Source: Lumnitzera littorea
Lineage: Eukaryota; Streptophyta; Magnoliopsida; Myrtales; Combretaceae
Direction: 5' to 3'
Length of the DNA: 64,000 bases
Assembly (NCBI GenBank): GCA_024138015.1
Contig: JAMXBB010000004.1
Coordinates: 106,982,365 to 107,046,364 of the forward strand
This document shows positions 1 through 10,863 of this stretch, one piece after another. A model generated the notes under the pieces. The model saw nothing but the letters and a program-made list of their open reading frames with translations. It was not told where the DNA came from and did no database searches. Numbering within the stretch: position 1 is the first letter of the stretch; the number at the start of each line of letters is the position of its first letter. The translations under genes and the position numbers were made by a program.

Positions 1-1234
1 CGATGGCTCTAAACTTATTTGTGCTTATAGTTAGTGGATCTAAACTTTATAAATTAATAAATCGATGTTTGGGGTTTGGAAATATGCATGTAGTTGAATA
101 TTGTTTGCTTATTGTGCAAAATGTTATTGAATATAGTAACTAAAGAATTGATTATATGATTAATCTTTGCATAATTTGGATTGTTTGTTGATATTGATTG
201 ATCACCTAATAAATTGACTTAATCACATTCAACTTAACTTAAATTTAATAGATTATGCATAAGCACGAATAGTGCATATAATGTTTCAACCGTCACCTCA
301 CGTGGATGGTAATGAAGGGTCTTGTACGGATGGGATTTCTACATGATTTGATTAGTATGGTATAGTATAGGAATATTGATACAACAAGACCTTACTCTTG
401 GCTCGTAAGTTTACTTAGCGCCAGAGATGCTAATTGTAGGTAGTTAAGGGTCGAGTCTAGAAAACATTACTACAGGGAAAGAGTGTGGATTGCGAGGACT
501 ACCTCACCGCTAAACTTGGGATTTTCTGTACTACTGCATTTCTTTGAAATAAAAATGTATAAATTTATTGTTAAAAACCCTGATACTAGAACCTAATTGT
601 GATTAGTGTTGATAAATCTCTAACCCTTATTTTAGAGGGCATTAAATCCGATATTGTATGTAGCACTAGTTAACTATATATATTGTTTGGCATACTGCTT
701 GTTTATGTATTCATATGTTTGTTAATAAATTATTTAATAACCTGCTTACCAGTATAGTATGAGAGATATCTCACTAAACTTATATAGCTTACTCTCGAAT
801 AGTTTTCCTTGCAGGTTAATTAATAACGGGGCGGTGTGAGTTAAGAGCTAAGCATTGAGTATAAGTATTGATATGCCTAGAGAATAGAATCTAAAGATAG
901 CTTACATAGTCGATTTAAAACATTACATGTAATTATTATTCTTATACTTAGATTTTAAAACTTCAGTAAGTTTAAATTTTAGAACTTTATTGCGTGATCT
1001 TATCGTTTGGTAGGGAATATCGATTCTCTACAGTTTTGAGGAATTGTAGAATATTGGATATCCATAATTATTTATACTTTACAATATGTTAATCAATTAA
1101 AAATCGAAAACCCTAATGATAAATTATTTAAAGTCTTGCAGTCTTTCACTTGCAATGCGGTTTTTATATCATATATATACACCTGATATGAAAATTTTGG
1201 ATGATCTTACTAAACCTCCCTTAGGGTCATGATA
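1..1234 (+). mobile_element. 3' part of a solo LTR, cut by the window edge
   Basis: This non-coding stretch ends in GGGTCATGATA and has no polyprotein remains on either side. Its 3' half matches, in order, the LTR near the right window edge: a block around 600-660 with GAGGGCATTAAATC, then GTTTGGCATACT, then a TTGCAGG acceptor-like site near 815. The match is in the same orientation. To its right lies the terminal part of the Ogre/Tat 3' LTR, so this is a later insertion. The TG...(CA) end style and GGGTCATGA terminus recall LTRs of Del/Tekay chromoviruses; that family assignment is from memory. Confidence 0.6.
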
Positions 1235-1387
1235 CTTATGGTTAACAATTCATTCCCAACTCTTCTTTTATCTTTTTCTCCAATTTTTAATTTTTTGTAT
1301 TTTCCTCAATTTTCTAAAGGACCTTTTTCTTTTATTTTTATTTTTAAAAAACCCTAAATTATAGAGGGCAAAAATAAGATATCTAGA
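1235..1387 (-). repeat. First 150 bp of the 3' LTR of the Ogre/Tat element
   Basis: This segment is a near-copy of 21,958-22,103, including CTCCAATTTTTAA, CTTCCTCAATTTT-like text and GGGCAAAAAT close to the end. The terminal TGTCTACA of the 5' LTR appears here as the decayed ATCTAGA. The rest of this LTR lies beyond the solo LTR inserted at 1-1,234 and outside the window. Confidence 0.75.
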
Positions 1388-1400
1388 GCTACCCTTCTTT
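1388..1400 (-). other. Candidate polypurine tract
   Basis: On the minus strand this reads AAAGAAGGGTAGC directly before the 3' LTR start. That is where plus-strand DNA priming would occur. It is short and slightly interrupted, so the call is positional. Confidence 0.45.
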
Positions 1401-1633
1401 GTAGCGAAGTTTGAGTAAGATTTTGCTATAAAGACAAAAAAAAAAAAAACCATTTTTACCTAGAGAATGAATTTTCTCTAAGAAGCACTGCAACTAGCTA
1501 GCTATTCTAGGCTTGATCCATTAGAAATTTAGTGAAAGACATTTAACAAAGAAAGCAGCGCCCTAAGAGCTAGCTAAAAGATGTGAATGAGTTTTTTCCT
1601 AAAATGGCGCGATGCTATGAAAGTGATACTAAG

Positions 1634-1900
1634 TGAAGGGTAGCGTCTTAAAGGCTAACAAGAACCCTAAAATAATACAACACGAAGAGTAACACCCCAT
1701 GAGTTGGTGGAAATCTTAAAAGATGCCTAATGAAGGGTATTGCCCCTATCAAGAATCCTAAAATGATACTTAATGAAGGGTAGTGCCCATATGGGCCAGG
1801 AAGAACATTAGAAGATACCAAATGAGGGGTAGCGCCCTTATAGCCTAGCATGAATCCTAAAAGTGGGTAGCGCTTTATAAGCTGGCTAAGGACATTGATT
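1634..1900. repeat. Tandem repeat block 1, period 41-49 bp
   Basis: The core TGAAGGGTAGCGCCC recurs with variation at 1634, 1683, 1731, 1774, 1823 and 1864. Most units also carry AATCCTAAAA-type text. The block lies in the 3' untranslated region of the Ogre/Tat element, between integrase and the 3' LTR, a position known to be repeat-prone in this lineage. Confidence 0.8.
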
Positions 1901-1905
1901 TGAAA

Positions 1906-2300
1906 CCCAATAGTGCTTTTATAAGCTAACTAAGCCAGGCGAGAACGGTTCTAAAAGACTAGCAACCCTAAACAAGAAGTTAATTTAAAATCTAGTCATG
2001 CTTCTACAAGCTAACTGATCTAGGCGGGAACGTCTTTAAGGGACTAACAACCTTAAACAAAAAGTTTATTTAAAACCTAGTCATGCTTTTAAGAGCTAAT
2101 TGATCTAGGTAGGAACGTCTCTAAAGGGCTAGAAACCTTAAATAAGAAGTTGATTTAAAACCTAGTCATGCTTCTATAAGCTGATTGATCTAAGCAGGAG
2201 GGTCTGTAAGGACTAGCAACCTTAAACAAGAAATGATTTTAAGAATCTAGTTGTGTTTCTAAGAGCTGATTGACATAAGAAAATGGGCAAAGAGCTCCTT
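1906..2300. repeat. Tandem repeat block 2, 85-bp period, about 4.6 copies
   Basis: The core CCTAGTCATGCTT recurs at 1906 (decayed), 1991, 2076, 2161 and 2246, every interval being exactly 85 bp. Units also share GATCTAGGCGGGAACGTCT and CAACCTTAAACAAGAAGTT. The exact spacing despite point differences shows that indels are rare here. Confidence 0.9.
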
Positions 2301-2301
2301 A

Positions 2302-2520
2302 AGCCAGCCAAAACCCTACATGAGAAATATGATTCGCAATAGCGCTCTATGAGCTAGCTAAAACCCCAAAAGAGAAATATAAATCGAGACAATGCTCCAT
2401 AAGCTCACTAAAACCCTAAAAGAGATATGAATCGAGATAGCCTTCCATGAGCTAACTAGAACCCTAAAAGATATGTGAATCGGGATAATGCTTTATGAGC
2501 TAACTAGAACCTTAAAGGAT
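2302..2520. repeat. Tandem repeat block 3, about 49-bp period, 4.5 copies
   Basis: Units beginning AGCTAACTAGAACCCTAAAA start at 2302, 2352, 2402, 2450 and 2498. Each continues with AGATATGAATCGAGATAATG-like text. The AGCTAACTAG and ACCCTAAA motifs are shared with blocks 1 and 2, so the three blocks probably grew from related ancestral text. Confidence 0.85.
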
Positions 2521-3408
2521 ATGGACAAAGGGTAAGAACCCTGAAAGCTGGCTAAGGCTTTGTCAAAAGCAAGAACAAAGGTTAAGTACCCTACAAGTTG
2601 ATAAAAAACCTAAGGAAGGTGAGATTGCATTCCATGAGTTGGCTAAGACCTGAAAAGATAAGGGTTAAGCACATTACTAGCTGACTACCACCCTAAGGGG
2701 ATGCTTAATGCAAATGCAATGTCTTAAAAGAAACCGACTTATTTTTATGCTAAAAAGTATAAAAGTACTTACCTGGCTTTGTCCATAGCTCCCAAATAGT
2801 CAAACCTTTTCTTAAGAAGTCCAATTAGAACCAATGGTTCGGCCTTTTGAAGTTCATTTTGATCTTGAAATGGAGCACACAAAGTTTTGCTTAGTGGTGA
2901 ATCTAAGGAAAGTGACCCAACATGTGAAACGTTGTCATCATTTGAGCAGAGAGGTCATGTCTTAGATTTCTAACCCCACACGAACCCTCAAAATTTTAAT
3001 CAATTTCCTTCTTAGCTTTCCCTAGCCAAATGCAGGCTTTTATCCTTAATCGAGTAATACCTGTCTACCATGAGATATTTGCTCTTTTAAATATAGTCTT
3101 GCCTTGAAAAACAGAAAACAAATCTCCCTTATCAAGGAAGATGAACTGTAATAGAAGATTTGAAGAATTTTTATCAATTGTCATTGTTCCAAACCATGTG
3201 TTCATTTTCTATTATGTTTATGATACATGGGGTTTATCTGGATGGAGTAAAGAGTAAGACCTTTAATAGAGCGAGAAAAGTGTTGGGGGTGTTACCCAAT
3301 GTCAACAACCACTAAGGATACCAACTTTGCTTGCAAAAAATGAAAATGATACCACGGTAACATGAAGATTGATGGCATTTTAGCTATAAGCAAAATTTCC
3401 ATTGATTT
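2521..3408 (-). other. Remaining 3' untranslated region of the Ogre/Tat element
   Basis: I see no gene here. The first 180 bp keep scattered remnants of the repeat cores (GCTGGCTAAG, GAACCCTGAAAG). The rest is non-coding and lies between the repeats and the integrase C-terminus. Confidence 0.5.
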
Positions 3409-3680
3409 TTATGGGTAGTATAACTTCATTGCATCAGCATTTACAGGGTCCTTTAAATCTGGACCATCCATCTGAGATAAAATTAAAGCTCCTCCAAGCA
3501 ATACCCTTTTTACAATATAAAGACGACCTCCATAATTGGGCGTAAATTTCCCTTTAAAGTTTTGTGCATTGGGAAGAGTCTTTGTCAATACCATGTCTCC
3601 TTCTTTGAAACTTCGCAGCCATACTTTCTTGTTAAATGCTCTAGCCATTCACAATTGATAGCACAAGTTTGACATGGGGC
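3409..3680 (-). pseudogene. Integrase C-terminal region of the Ogre/Tat element
   Basis: An open segment of about 79 residues reads MARAFNKKV, then GDMVL, GKFTPNYGG, GGALILSQMDG and ends NADAMKLYYP. This is the typical C-terminal tail of gypsy/Tat integrases, the SH3-like region that follows the catalytic core. It continues the integrase at 5,611 and above. The two halves are separated by a solo LTR inserted just upstream of the conserved MARAFNKKV. A stop codon precedes that methionine, so the fragment was never an independent gene. Confidence 0.8.
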
Positions 3681-3681
3681 T

Positions 3682-5610
3682 TGTAACACCCCATAAGGGT
3701 AGTTTTACCTAAAATCTTCATATCATATATCCATCCATGATATAAAGACTTGTAAAAAAAACTATTGGGGGAATAAGTTACATTTTGCTTAGTGAGTAAT
3801 TTTCCTACCTTACTATCAAAACGATAATAAGCAAGTTATTTATCAAATATATAAATGTATGTATATGCATATGTAATGTAAACAGTGTATATAGTCGATC
3901 GATAACTACATACAATACAGCTTTACACCTACCATTGCTAAGGTTAGGAAGTATTTAAGCACATCAAGACTCAGGTATCCACATCAGGACCCAAGTATTT
4001 ACATCTAACATGAGTTCTCTTAGTAATACAAGTACCTTCAATAGTAGATACGACTCAGCCACAAGCAAAAGGCAACAATCCTAAGAGCTAAGTAGATCTT
4101 AAAGGTTGAGGCAAGAACATGTCACATGAATACATCATATGATGAGCAATTACAACATATAATATCAATATATATCCATCTATGCATGATCTCCCATTCT
4201 ATTGCATAGTGTTGACGCCCTTTAACTTATGCAATAGGATTTTCATCATTTTTTAATGTTCTTTTATCTTAGTGAGATCCTTTTTGGGTGTTTAGACTTG
4301 TAATAATTTGGTTTAGGTCAAATAAATCTATTGGTCAATGGTGTTAGTTTGACTACTTTAGGATTTGGGCTTAGTTTTGGGTTTTGGCTTTAATTTTGAG
4401 AGTTAGGCCTTACACTTGACTTTCTGGGCCATTATTTAGGTATTTTAAGTTTAATGTTACTCTTATGGGCTTAAATGAGCCATTTTTACTATTTTAAGGC
4501 CTTAGCTTACTAAGGGACTTATAGGAGATGACTTTAATGGGCTTTTGGACTTAATAGGCCTTTTATATTTTATTTTATGAGTTTTTAATTTAGAGAAATT
4601 ATTGGCAATTAGCTAATAGTTTAGGGATATATTTAGTGTTTATTAGTTGAATTAAGGTCTTGACTTCCAATTAAGATTTTAATCGGTTTATTGATATTTT
4701 CTAATCATTTTAAGGTTTCTCGTGTATTAGGGTGTTTTGACTTATTATTTAGGGTTTGTAATTTATTATTTAGGGTTTTATTATTATATCTTAAGTAGTT
4801 CTAAGGATTATCCAATGATTATTGCATCCGACTCTGAGTTTGGATTTGAAAGTTTGTGAGGTTTGCATTATCTCTCCAAGCATAATGTTGGCATTATTAA
4901 GGAGACATTTTCATATAATTCTTTATAGTTAATTATGATGTAAAACCCGATCAGTGGATTAAGGTATAATTAAGTTTCTTAATCTTAATTACTCGTACAC
5001 TTAGCATTAATTAGGTATAATTTAGGGCTTAATGTGCTAAATTAAGTTAGTTAGGTCCGTTGCGTCATCTCCAATTAGTGAATAGTTTTACTATTTAATT
5101 AGAGTATAATAGTTGAATTAAGGTTTTCAACACTAGATTAGGGTTTTACAATCATTTCAATGATTCATACTTATTAGGGTTTTAGGGTTCGAAGGTTCAT
5201 TTAAAAGCTATAATATTCATTTTAAGGTTTTGAATTCATTGTTAGGGTTATCTATATCAATATTCATTTTTAGTTTAACCTGCTCTTTATTGGTTTCAAG
5301 GAGTTCTTATGAGCTTCGATTATCAGTCCTTTTCCTATTGGTGTTTGGGATTAGTTTCGTTAGATTAGGTTAATCTTAGGAGTTAACATTAGTTATTGGC
5401 ATTTATTTATAGGATTTTAGGGCTTTTGAGTGTAAGGGTTAGACTAAGGCTTAGACTGTCGTTTAGGGTTTTAAGAGTTTGAGTTCGAGTTCAAGTTTCT
5501 GGGAGTAATCTTTTAGGTTCAAGGTTAGCTATCTTGTTAACACTAAGGATATCTTTCGAGAAATCTTATTAACTTCTAACCCCTTTGTTAGGAAATTTGT
5601 AGGGTTTACA
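3682..5610 (-). mobile_element. Solo LTR inserted in the integrase gene
   Basis: The segment begins TGTAACACCCC and ends GGGTTTACA on the plus strand, a TGT...ACA pair. It splits one integrase reading frame cleanly: coding text resumes on both sides. Flanking pentamers GGGCT (3677-3681) and AGGAT (5611-5615) could be a decayed target duplication (3 of 5 match). Minus orientation is inferred because GGGGTGTTACA resembles the 3' end of the other LTRs in the window. It has no coding capacity. The right half has many TTTAGGGTTT-like words, which I take as base composition. Confidence 0.7.
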
Positions 5611-6790
5611 AGGATATCAACCTCCTTTTGTCAATTAAATTCAACCATTCGATGCACTTCTTTATCCAATTGGCCTCATCTAACTAGGTTTCTAACAACA
5701 TTCTAAGAGATGGGATCTCGACTTCTACCAGTAATACCACTTCAGTTCCATGTATTAACAAGTAAAGTGTTGCCCCTATCGATGTTCTGATAAAAGTTCG
5801 ATAGGTCATGAGTATGGATGGCAACATTTCATGCTAATCTTAATATATGACCACTATTTTTTCAATGATTCTTTTGATATTCTTATTGGCCACTTCTATG
5901 GCCCCATTCATCTGAGGCTAATAGGGAGTGGAATTTATATGTATAATCTTAAACTGCTAACACAACTCTACCATGAGTTTGTTGTTAAGATTCACACTAT
6001 TATCAATATTAATTGTCTTTAGAGTACCATACCGAGCTAGGATGTCCTTAATGAACATGATTACTATCCCTTTTGTAACATTGGAGTAGGATGAGGCTTG
6101 AACTCACTTACTGAAATAATCGATGGCTACCGATATGAAACAATGATAATTAGATGCCTTTGGAGTGATTAGGTCGATGATTTCTATACCCCGTATAAAA
6201 AATGACCATGGCAAAGACAATGTATGTAATTCTTAAGGTAGAGCATTCACTTTGTTCGCATAAACTTGGCACAAGTGGCAGTACTTAACATGTTTGATAC
6301 AATCTCCCTCTGTAGTTGACTTATAGTATCTTAGTCTCATGATTCTCTTAGCAAGCATATAGCCATTCATGCAAGGGCCACATACTCCCTCATGCACTTC
6401 TTTCATTAAAACTTTTACATTTTTTTCGTCTACACACCGTAAGAGTTTACTGTCAAATGATCGTCAATACAAGATGGATTCACTAATTAAGAATTGGGAG
6501 GCCAATCTTTAAATCATCTTTTTGTCTTTCTTCTCAACCTTATTAGGGCATGTTCCTTGTTGTAAGAATGTCTTGATATTATGGTACCAAGGCTTTTAAT
6601 GGTGTGTATCCTCAATTGTTAAGCAAAAAGTGGGCTTTTCTTTGATTTCAATCTTAAGTGGCTAAATTTCTACTCCATCGGATATTTAAATCATGGATGC
6701 TAAGATGGCTAAGGCATCAATAAACTAGTTCTGACTCCTTCGTCTATATGTGAATGTGATTTCTTCAAACCTATCTACTAATTCAGCTAA
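5611..6790 (-). pseudogene. Integrase zinc-binding and catalytic core of the Ogre/Tat element
   Basis: Reading leftwards, a degraded H2C2 zinc region is visible near 6,240-6,400 (HEGVCGPCMNGYML, then CHLCQ); the second His has become Cys. Then follow the core motifs PKASNYHCFISVAIDYFSK, IDNSVNLN and MNGAIEVANKNIK. The catalytic triad is mapped as GIE in place of GID at 6,182-6,184 (first Asp changed to Glu), Asp at 6,002-6,004 and Glu at 5,894-5,896. Several stops interrupt the frame. The segment ends at the solo LTR and resumes at 3,680. Enzyme role: inserting the cDNA into the genome. Confidence 0.85.
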
Positions 6791-6844
6791 TTTTTGGTGG
6801 TAAGGTACCAATTTAGGGTCCTTCATCTTGTATTTACCCCGAAC

Positions 6845-7063
6845 TTAGCTAATGATCAGTAAAGAATCTCCATAGACTTCTAATTCCTGCATCTCCTTAC
6901 CTAGTGCCATCTTAAGCCCCATAATACATGCCTTGTATTTTACAATATTATTGGTATATGGATAAACGAGTCTTACAACCATCGAGAACTGTGTACCTTG
7001 GAAGAATATTAGTATTGCCTCAATTCCACACCTAGATACATTGGCAGCTTTGTCAAAGAACAT
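6845..7063 (-). pseudogene. Second (archaeal-type) RNase H domain of the Ogre/Tat polyprotein
   Basis: The 72-residue open segment starts MFFDKAANVSRCGIEAILI and contains YTNNIVKYKACIMGLKMAL and LEVYGDSLLI. This is the fold of the RVT_3 / archaeal-type RNase H family: an FFDGA-like first Asp, an EY/KYKA helix (here Lys replaces the usual Glu) and the GDS Asp. It lies between the RT-linked RNase H and integrase, the place where only Tat-lineage elements carry an additional RNase H. The replaced acidic residue suggests a dead enzyme. Confidence 0.85.
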
Positions 7064-7090
7064 TTTCCATTTTGAGGGCTTCTCAATTGC

Positions 7091-8766
7091 TTAGCTATCA
7101 AAATCATCTTCAGCTACCAAGATATTTTCATCAGGAAATTTGACTCGCATATCTTGTAAGGTATCTTGAAGGGGATTCTCTTCCAGTTGATCTACCAATG
7201 CTTGCCCCTTGACTAAACTTTGGTTCACGTACATGATGTTGAATTTTGATAATAACATCTGCCACTTTGAGATTCTGCCAATTAGGGTTGATTTTTCTAT
7301 AAAATACTTTAGGGGGTCATGTTGTGTAACCAACTCGATTTGATAGTATATTAAGCATTGTTTGAACCAAGGCATGATGCACAACATGTTCTTTCAATTT
7401 CTAGTAATTTTGCTCCCTGTTTGTAAATTTCTTACTCAAATAGTAAATAGCTTGCTCTTTCGCTTCCTCATCCTTTTGCCCAAGCATGATTCTCATAGAT
7501 TCAGGTAATATAGTAAGGTATAAGAATAACGGCTTTATAAGTTTAGTGGCTACTAACATTGGAGGATTCATGAGATATTCATTAATTATCGTAAAGGCTT
7601 CTTCATATTCCTCATACTAATTAACACTAGTATTCTTCTTCAATAGCTTGAACAGAGGACGACATTTATTTATTAGTTGAGATATGAATCATGCTATGTA
7701 ATTCAAATGACCCAAGAAACCTCTTACTTCCTTGAGTGTACATGGAGGGGGCATGTCAATTATGGCTTTGGCTTTATCGGAATCCACTTCAATGCTCCTT
7801 TGGCTAATTATCAAGCCTAGCAATTTTCCTGATATCACTCTGAAGGTACACTTCCTTAGGTTTAACTTTAGCTAAAACTTCCTTAATCTGTTGAACAACC
7901 TCCTTAAACTATCTACGTGATTCTCCTCCTCTCTAGACTTCACAATTATATCGTTGACATATACTTCTATTTCCTTGTGCATTATCTCATGAAAGATTAC
8001 AATCATCGCTCTTTGATAGATTGCCCTGGCATTTTTTAGTCTAAGGGCATCACCTTATAGTAAAGCGTGCCCCATGTTGTAATCAAGGTTGCCTTAGTCT
8101 TATCTTCTTTGGACATTTGGATTTGATTGTATTTAGAGAATCCATCCATGAATGAGAAAAGATGGTTTCCGGCTGTATTATTCACTAAGACATTGGTATG
8201 AGGCAAAGGAAAGCTATCCTTAAGCATTACCTGATTAAAGTCTTGGAAGTCCACTTATACTCTAAACCTTCCCATTCTTTTTCATCACTGGAACAATATT
8301 AGTTACCCACTCTGGATAATCAAATACCTTAATGAAATTGACTTCAAGTAGCATCTTAATATCTTCCTTAATTTTCAAAAGCATGTTAGGTCCAAATCTT
8401 CTTAATTTTTGTATTTTAAGCTTGACGTCATCTCATGTGGATAAACAATGCACTATGATGGATGGGTCTAGCCCAGGCATATCCTCATAAGATTATGCAA
8501 ACATGTCTTGATATTCAGCTAACAATGTGGTCATTTTTGCTTTTTGCTCCTCTTTTAAATTTCCCATAATCTTTAAATTCTTCGAATTATCGTTGGTCCC
8601 TACGTTAATTGTTTCAATTGGTTCATTAATGGAAATTCTACCTAATTCATGTTTTTGCCATTTTTCTTGCATATCACTATGGTCATCAGCATCACTCCTG
8701 ATGACTAACCCAATAGGGTCGAATGTGATGTTGATGTTTTCATTGTTTACCTACTCATGGTATCCC
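7091..8766 (-). pseudogene. Reverse transcriptase and RNase H of the Ogre/Tat polyprotein
   Basis: From right to left the translation gives MPGLDPSIIVH (pre-RT), KLRRFGPNMLLKIKEDI, YPEWVTNIVPVMKKNGR, a conserved segment at 8,254-8,036 (SFPLPHTNVLVNNTAGN, FSFMDGFSKYNQI, WGTLYYKVMP), HKEIEVYVNDIIVKS, RGFLGHLNYIA and finally the RT-linked RNase H (AIYYLSKKF, GRISKWQMLLSKFNI). These are Tat/Ogre-type motifs. The active-site box reads YVND instead of YVDD; the Asn codon is at 7,953-7,955. Several in-frame stops are present. The product would copy element RNA into cDNA in virus-like particles, but this copy cannot. Confidence 0.9.
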
Positions 8767-10213
8767 TAGTTTTTATTCAAAGCATTAGATCTAGGCAAAG
8801 TATACAAAGAAAAGAATGTGAGTAAAATAGAATCGAAACACAACAGAAGAAAGAAACTAATATTTTATTCATTGAATGTTGAAGGTTCACTGATACATTT
8901 GGAACAATGATAATTGAAAATAAAAAAACTAAAAAATACTTAAACTATAGTTCACCTTTTACCCTAGGAAGACCTATTACCCTTCACAAGGACAGAGAAC
9001 CAGTTATTTAAATGGTATTGAAGCTTATGAGATGAGACCATTGATTCGACTTCATGGGGGAATTCTTCTTTGGCAGATTTCGGGACTTGAGTCTCTACTC
9101 GAATAAATGTCTCGATTAGTAGTGGAAAGGTTATTGGGGCATAATACAACCTATCACTTCTCTTGCCCTTTACCTGTTTCTTTTGAAGTTCTTCTATTAA
9201 ACTTACATTATAGCTAAGGCCATAAGTACCAACCTGATCTTCCTTAAACTTGACTCTCTCATTCCCTTCACTATTTGTTATGAACCGTGACCAATAATAG
9301 ACAAGGCCCGTCGTTAGATGGGTCCAAGCTTACAGAAAGCTCAAAAAAGGTTAATAGGGAAAGGTACAAAAAGGGGCAAAAACGAAGAATGAAATAGTAA
9401 GCAAAAACCCATGAACAACTCCAAAAGATATGACGCACCAAAGGAACTTTCAAAAACTCACGGCACAATTCGATATGACACACGAATTGGTTCAATGAGG
9501 TTATTCGCTACCTAATCTTGCTTAAGGGAAAAGATAAGAGTGATGCCGAAAGTAAACAACAATATTTACGTAAGGAAGAAAGTACTTAAAAGTGTATTGA
9601 AGATAATCTGATCATTACAGTTATAAGTATAAGGGTATTTATACTCGAAAGTTAAGGCAACTTGCCCAAAAAGGTAAAAGACAAAAAAGACATTTTCTAA
9701 AAAAGTAATGTACATAATACAAAAGGGTAAAAATGAATATACAAAAAAAACAATCATTGGTGCTACAGATTCCACATATGATATGGTACATGTGGTGATA
9801 TTACATTGGCGAAATTATTAAGAGATGCGGATAAAAAGTACGGACATATGGACTTGTCCGAGCAGGGACAACTTAGTTAGTCCGGACTTTCTCTCTCAAC
9901 TTTTTGGCAAGGAAGATGCTAAGAAATTGGTTAGGTCAGCGCTAGAGAGTAATTATCAACTTAGCATACCATAGAAAAATGGGCGACCATACGACATGAC
10001 ATTAAAGGTGACTCAACAAGGAATTGCTCGACCTCGGCAGAGGTTGGTTGGAATAGAAGGATTCGTCATGCAAGCCCCTTTAGTCCTCGGGCTTGGCTGC
10101 GGGTCAGAAGTCTGGTAACCTGATTCCCATCATTGTTAGAAGCAGTAATCATGTAGACTTCTTCAAACATCTGGAGACTAAAATCCTCTTGATCTTTACT
10201 ACTTACAGGATAT
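8767..10213 (-). other. Non-coding gap between protease and RT; possible Ogre-type intron
   Basis: No polyprotein frame is continuous here. On the minus strand a strong donor sequence CCT|GTAAGTA lies at about 10,213, right after the protease tail. Acceptor-like CTAG sites occur near 8,770, just before the pre-RT coding text. Ogre elements are known to carry a spliced intron between protease and RT, so position and size (about 1.4 kb) fit. A 61-codon open stretch at 9,149-8,964 and TATA-like text near 9,635 mean that an old insertion is also possible. Confidence 0.45.
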
Positions 10214-10863
10214 GGCCATTTCCTTGTAAATATCATAGTTTTGATCTCCCAAAATCTTAATCACTTGGTCATTTAAGATAAACTTCACCTTTTGGTACAA
10301 GCTTGAGGGTATGGCCTTTGCTGCATGAATCCAAGGTCTCCTAAAGGGTAAGTTAAAAGATCTTGGAATGTCAAGAACCTAGAATTGGATACTAAAGTTC
10401 TAAAGGCCGATATTAACAAGTAATTCTATCTCGACTATAATTTCTCTTCTAGATCCATCAAAGGCCTTAACTATTGTGGAATTGAGCCTGATCACATTTG
10501 TGTCAACACCCAACAGATCTAAGGTGGTGAGTAGGCAGACATTCAATGATGATTTGTTGTCAATGAGTACTCTAAAAATGATTATGTCATTACTCCTTAC
10601 CATTATAAAAAGTGGTTTTCATGTGTTAATTACCTTCTCCTCCCAATTCTTCTACTGAAAAAGAAATTTGATCCATAGGGGACAAAATTGGTGATTAGTC
10701 TTATCTTCTTAGTTGACATTTCATGAAGGACCTTAACCTTCCTCAAGGTACATAATAGAACCTTCCTATGTAGTTGGGTTGCCATCAACAGATCCATTAA
10801 CGACATTTGTGCTAGTGTCTTAGTGAGTTGTTCCATTATTTTTTGCTCGCTTGATTTGGTCAT
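10214..10863 (-). pseudogene. Aspartic protease region of the Ogre/Tat polyprotein
   Basis: The upstream linker (10,863-10,630) reads KIMEQLTKTLAQMSLMDLL and LHRKVLLCTLRKVKV, as in Tat polyproteins just before the protease. The protease (10,603-10,400) has FRVLIDNKSSLNV, where the catalytic IDNGSS motif has Lys in place of Gly, then LLGVDTNVIRLNSTIVKAFDGSRREIIVE with the second conserved half. Downstream text matching an LDIP...PWIHAA pattern runs to about 10,290. Role: cutting the polyprotein. The Lys substitution next to the catalytic Asp and the stops argue for loss of function. Confidence 0.8.

Noticed and set aside
4700..5470. Many TTTAGGGTTT-like words, suggesting an interstitial telomere
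   Set aside because: The words are scattered and not in tandem (TTTAGGG)n. They fit the general TTAGGG/TTTAGG-rich composition of this LTR.
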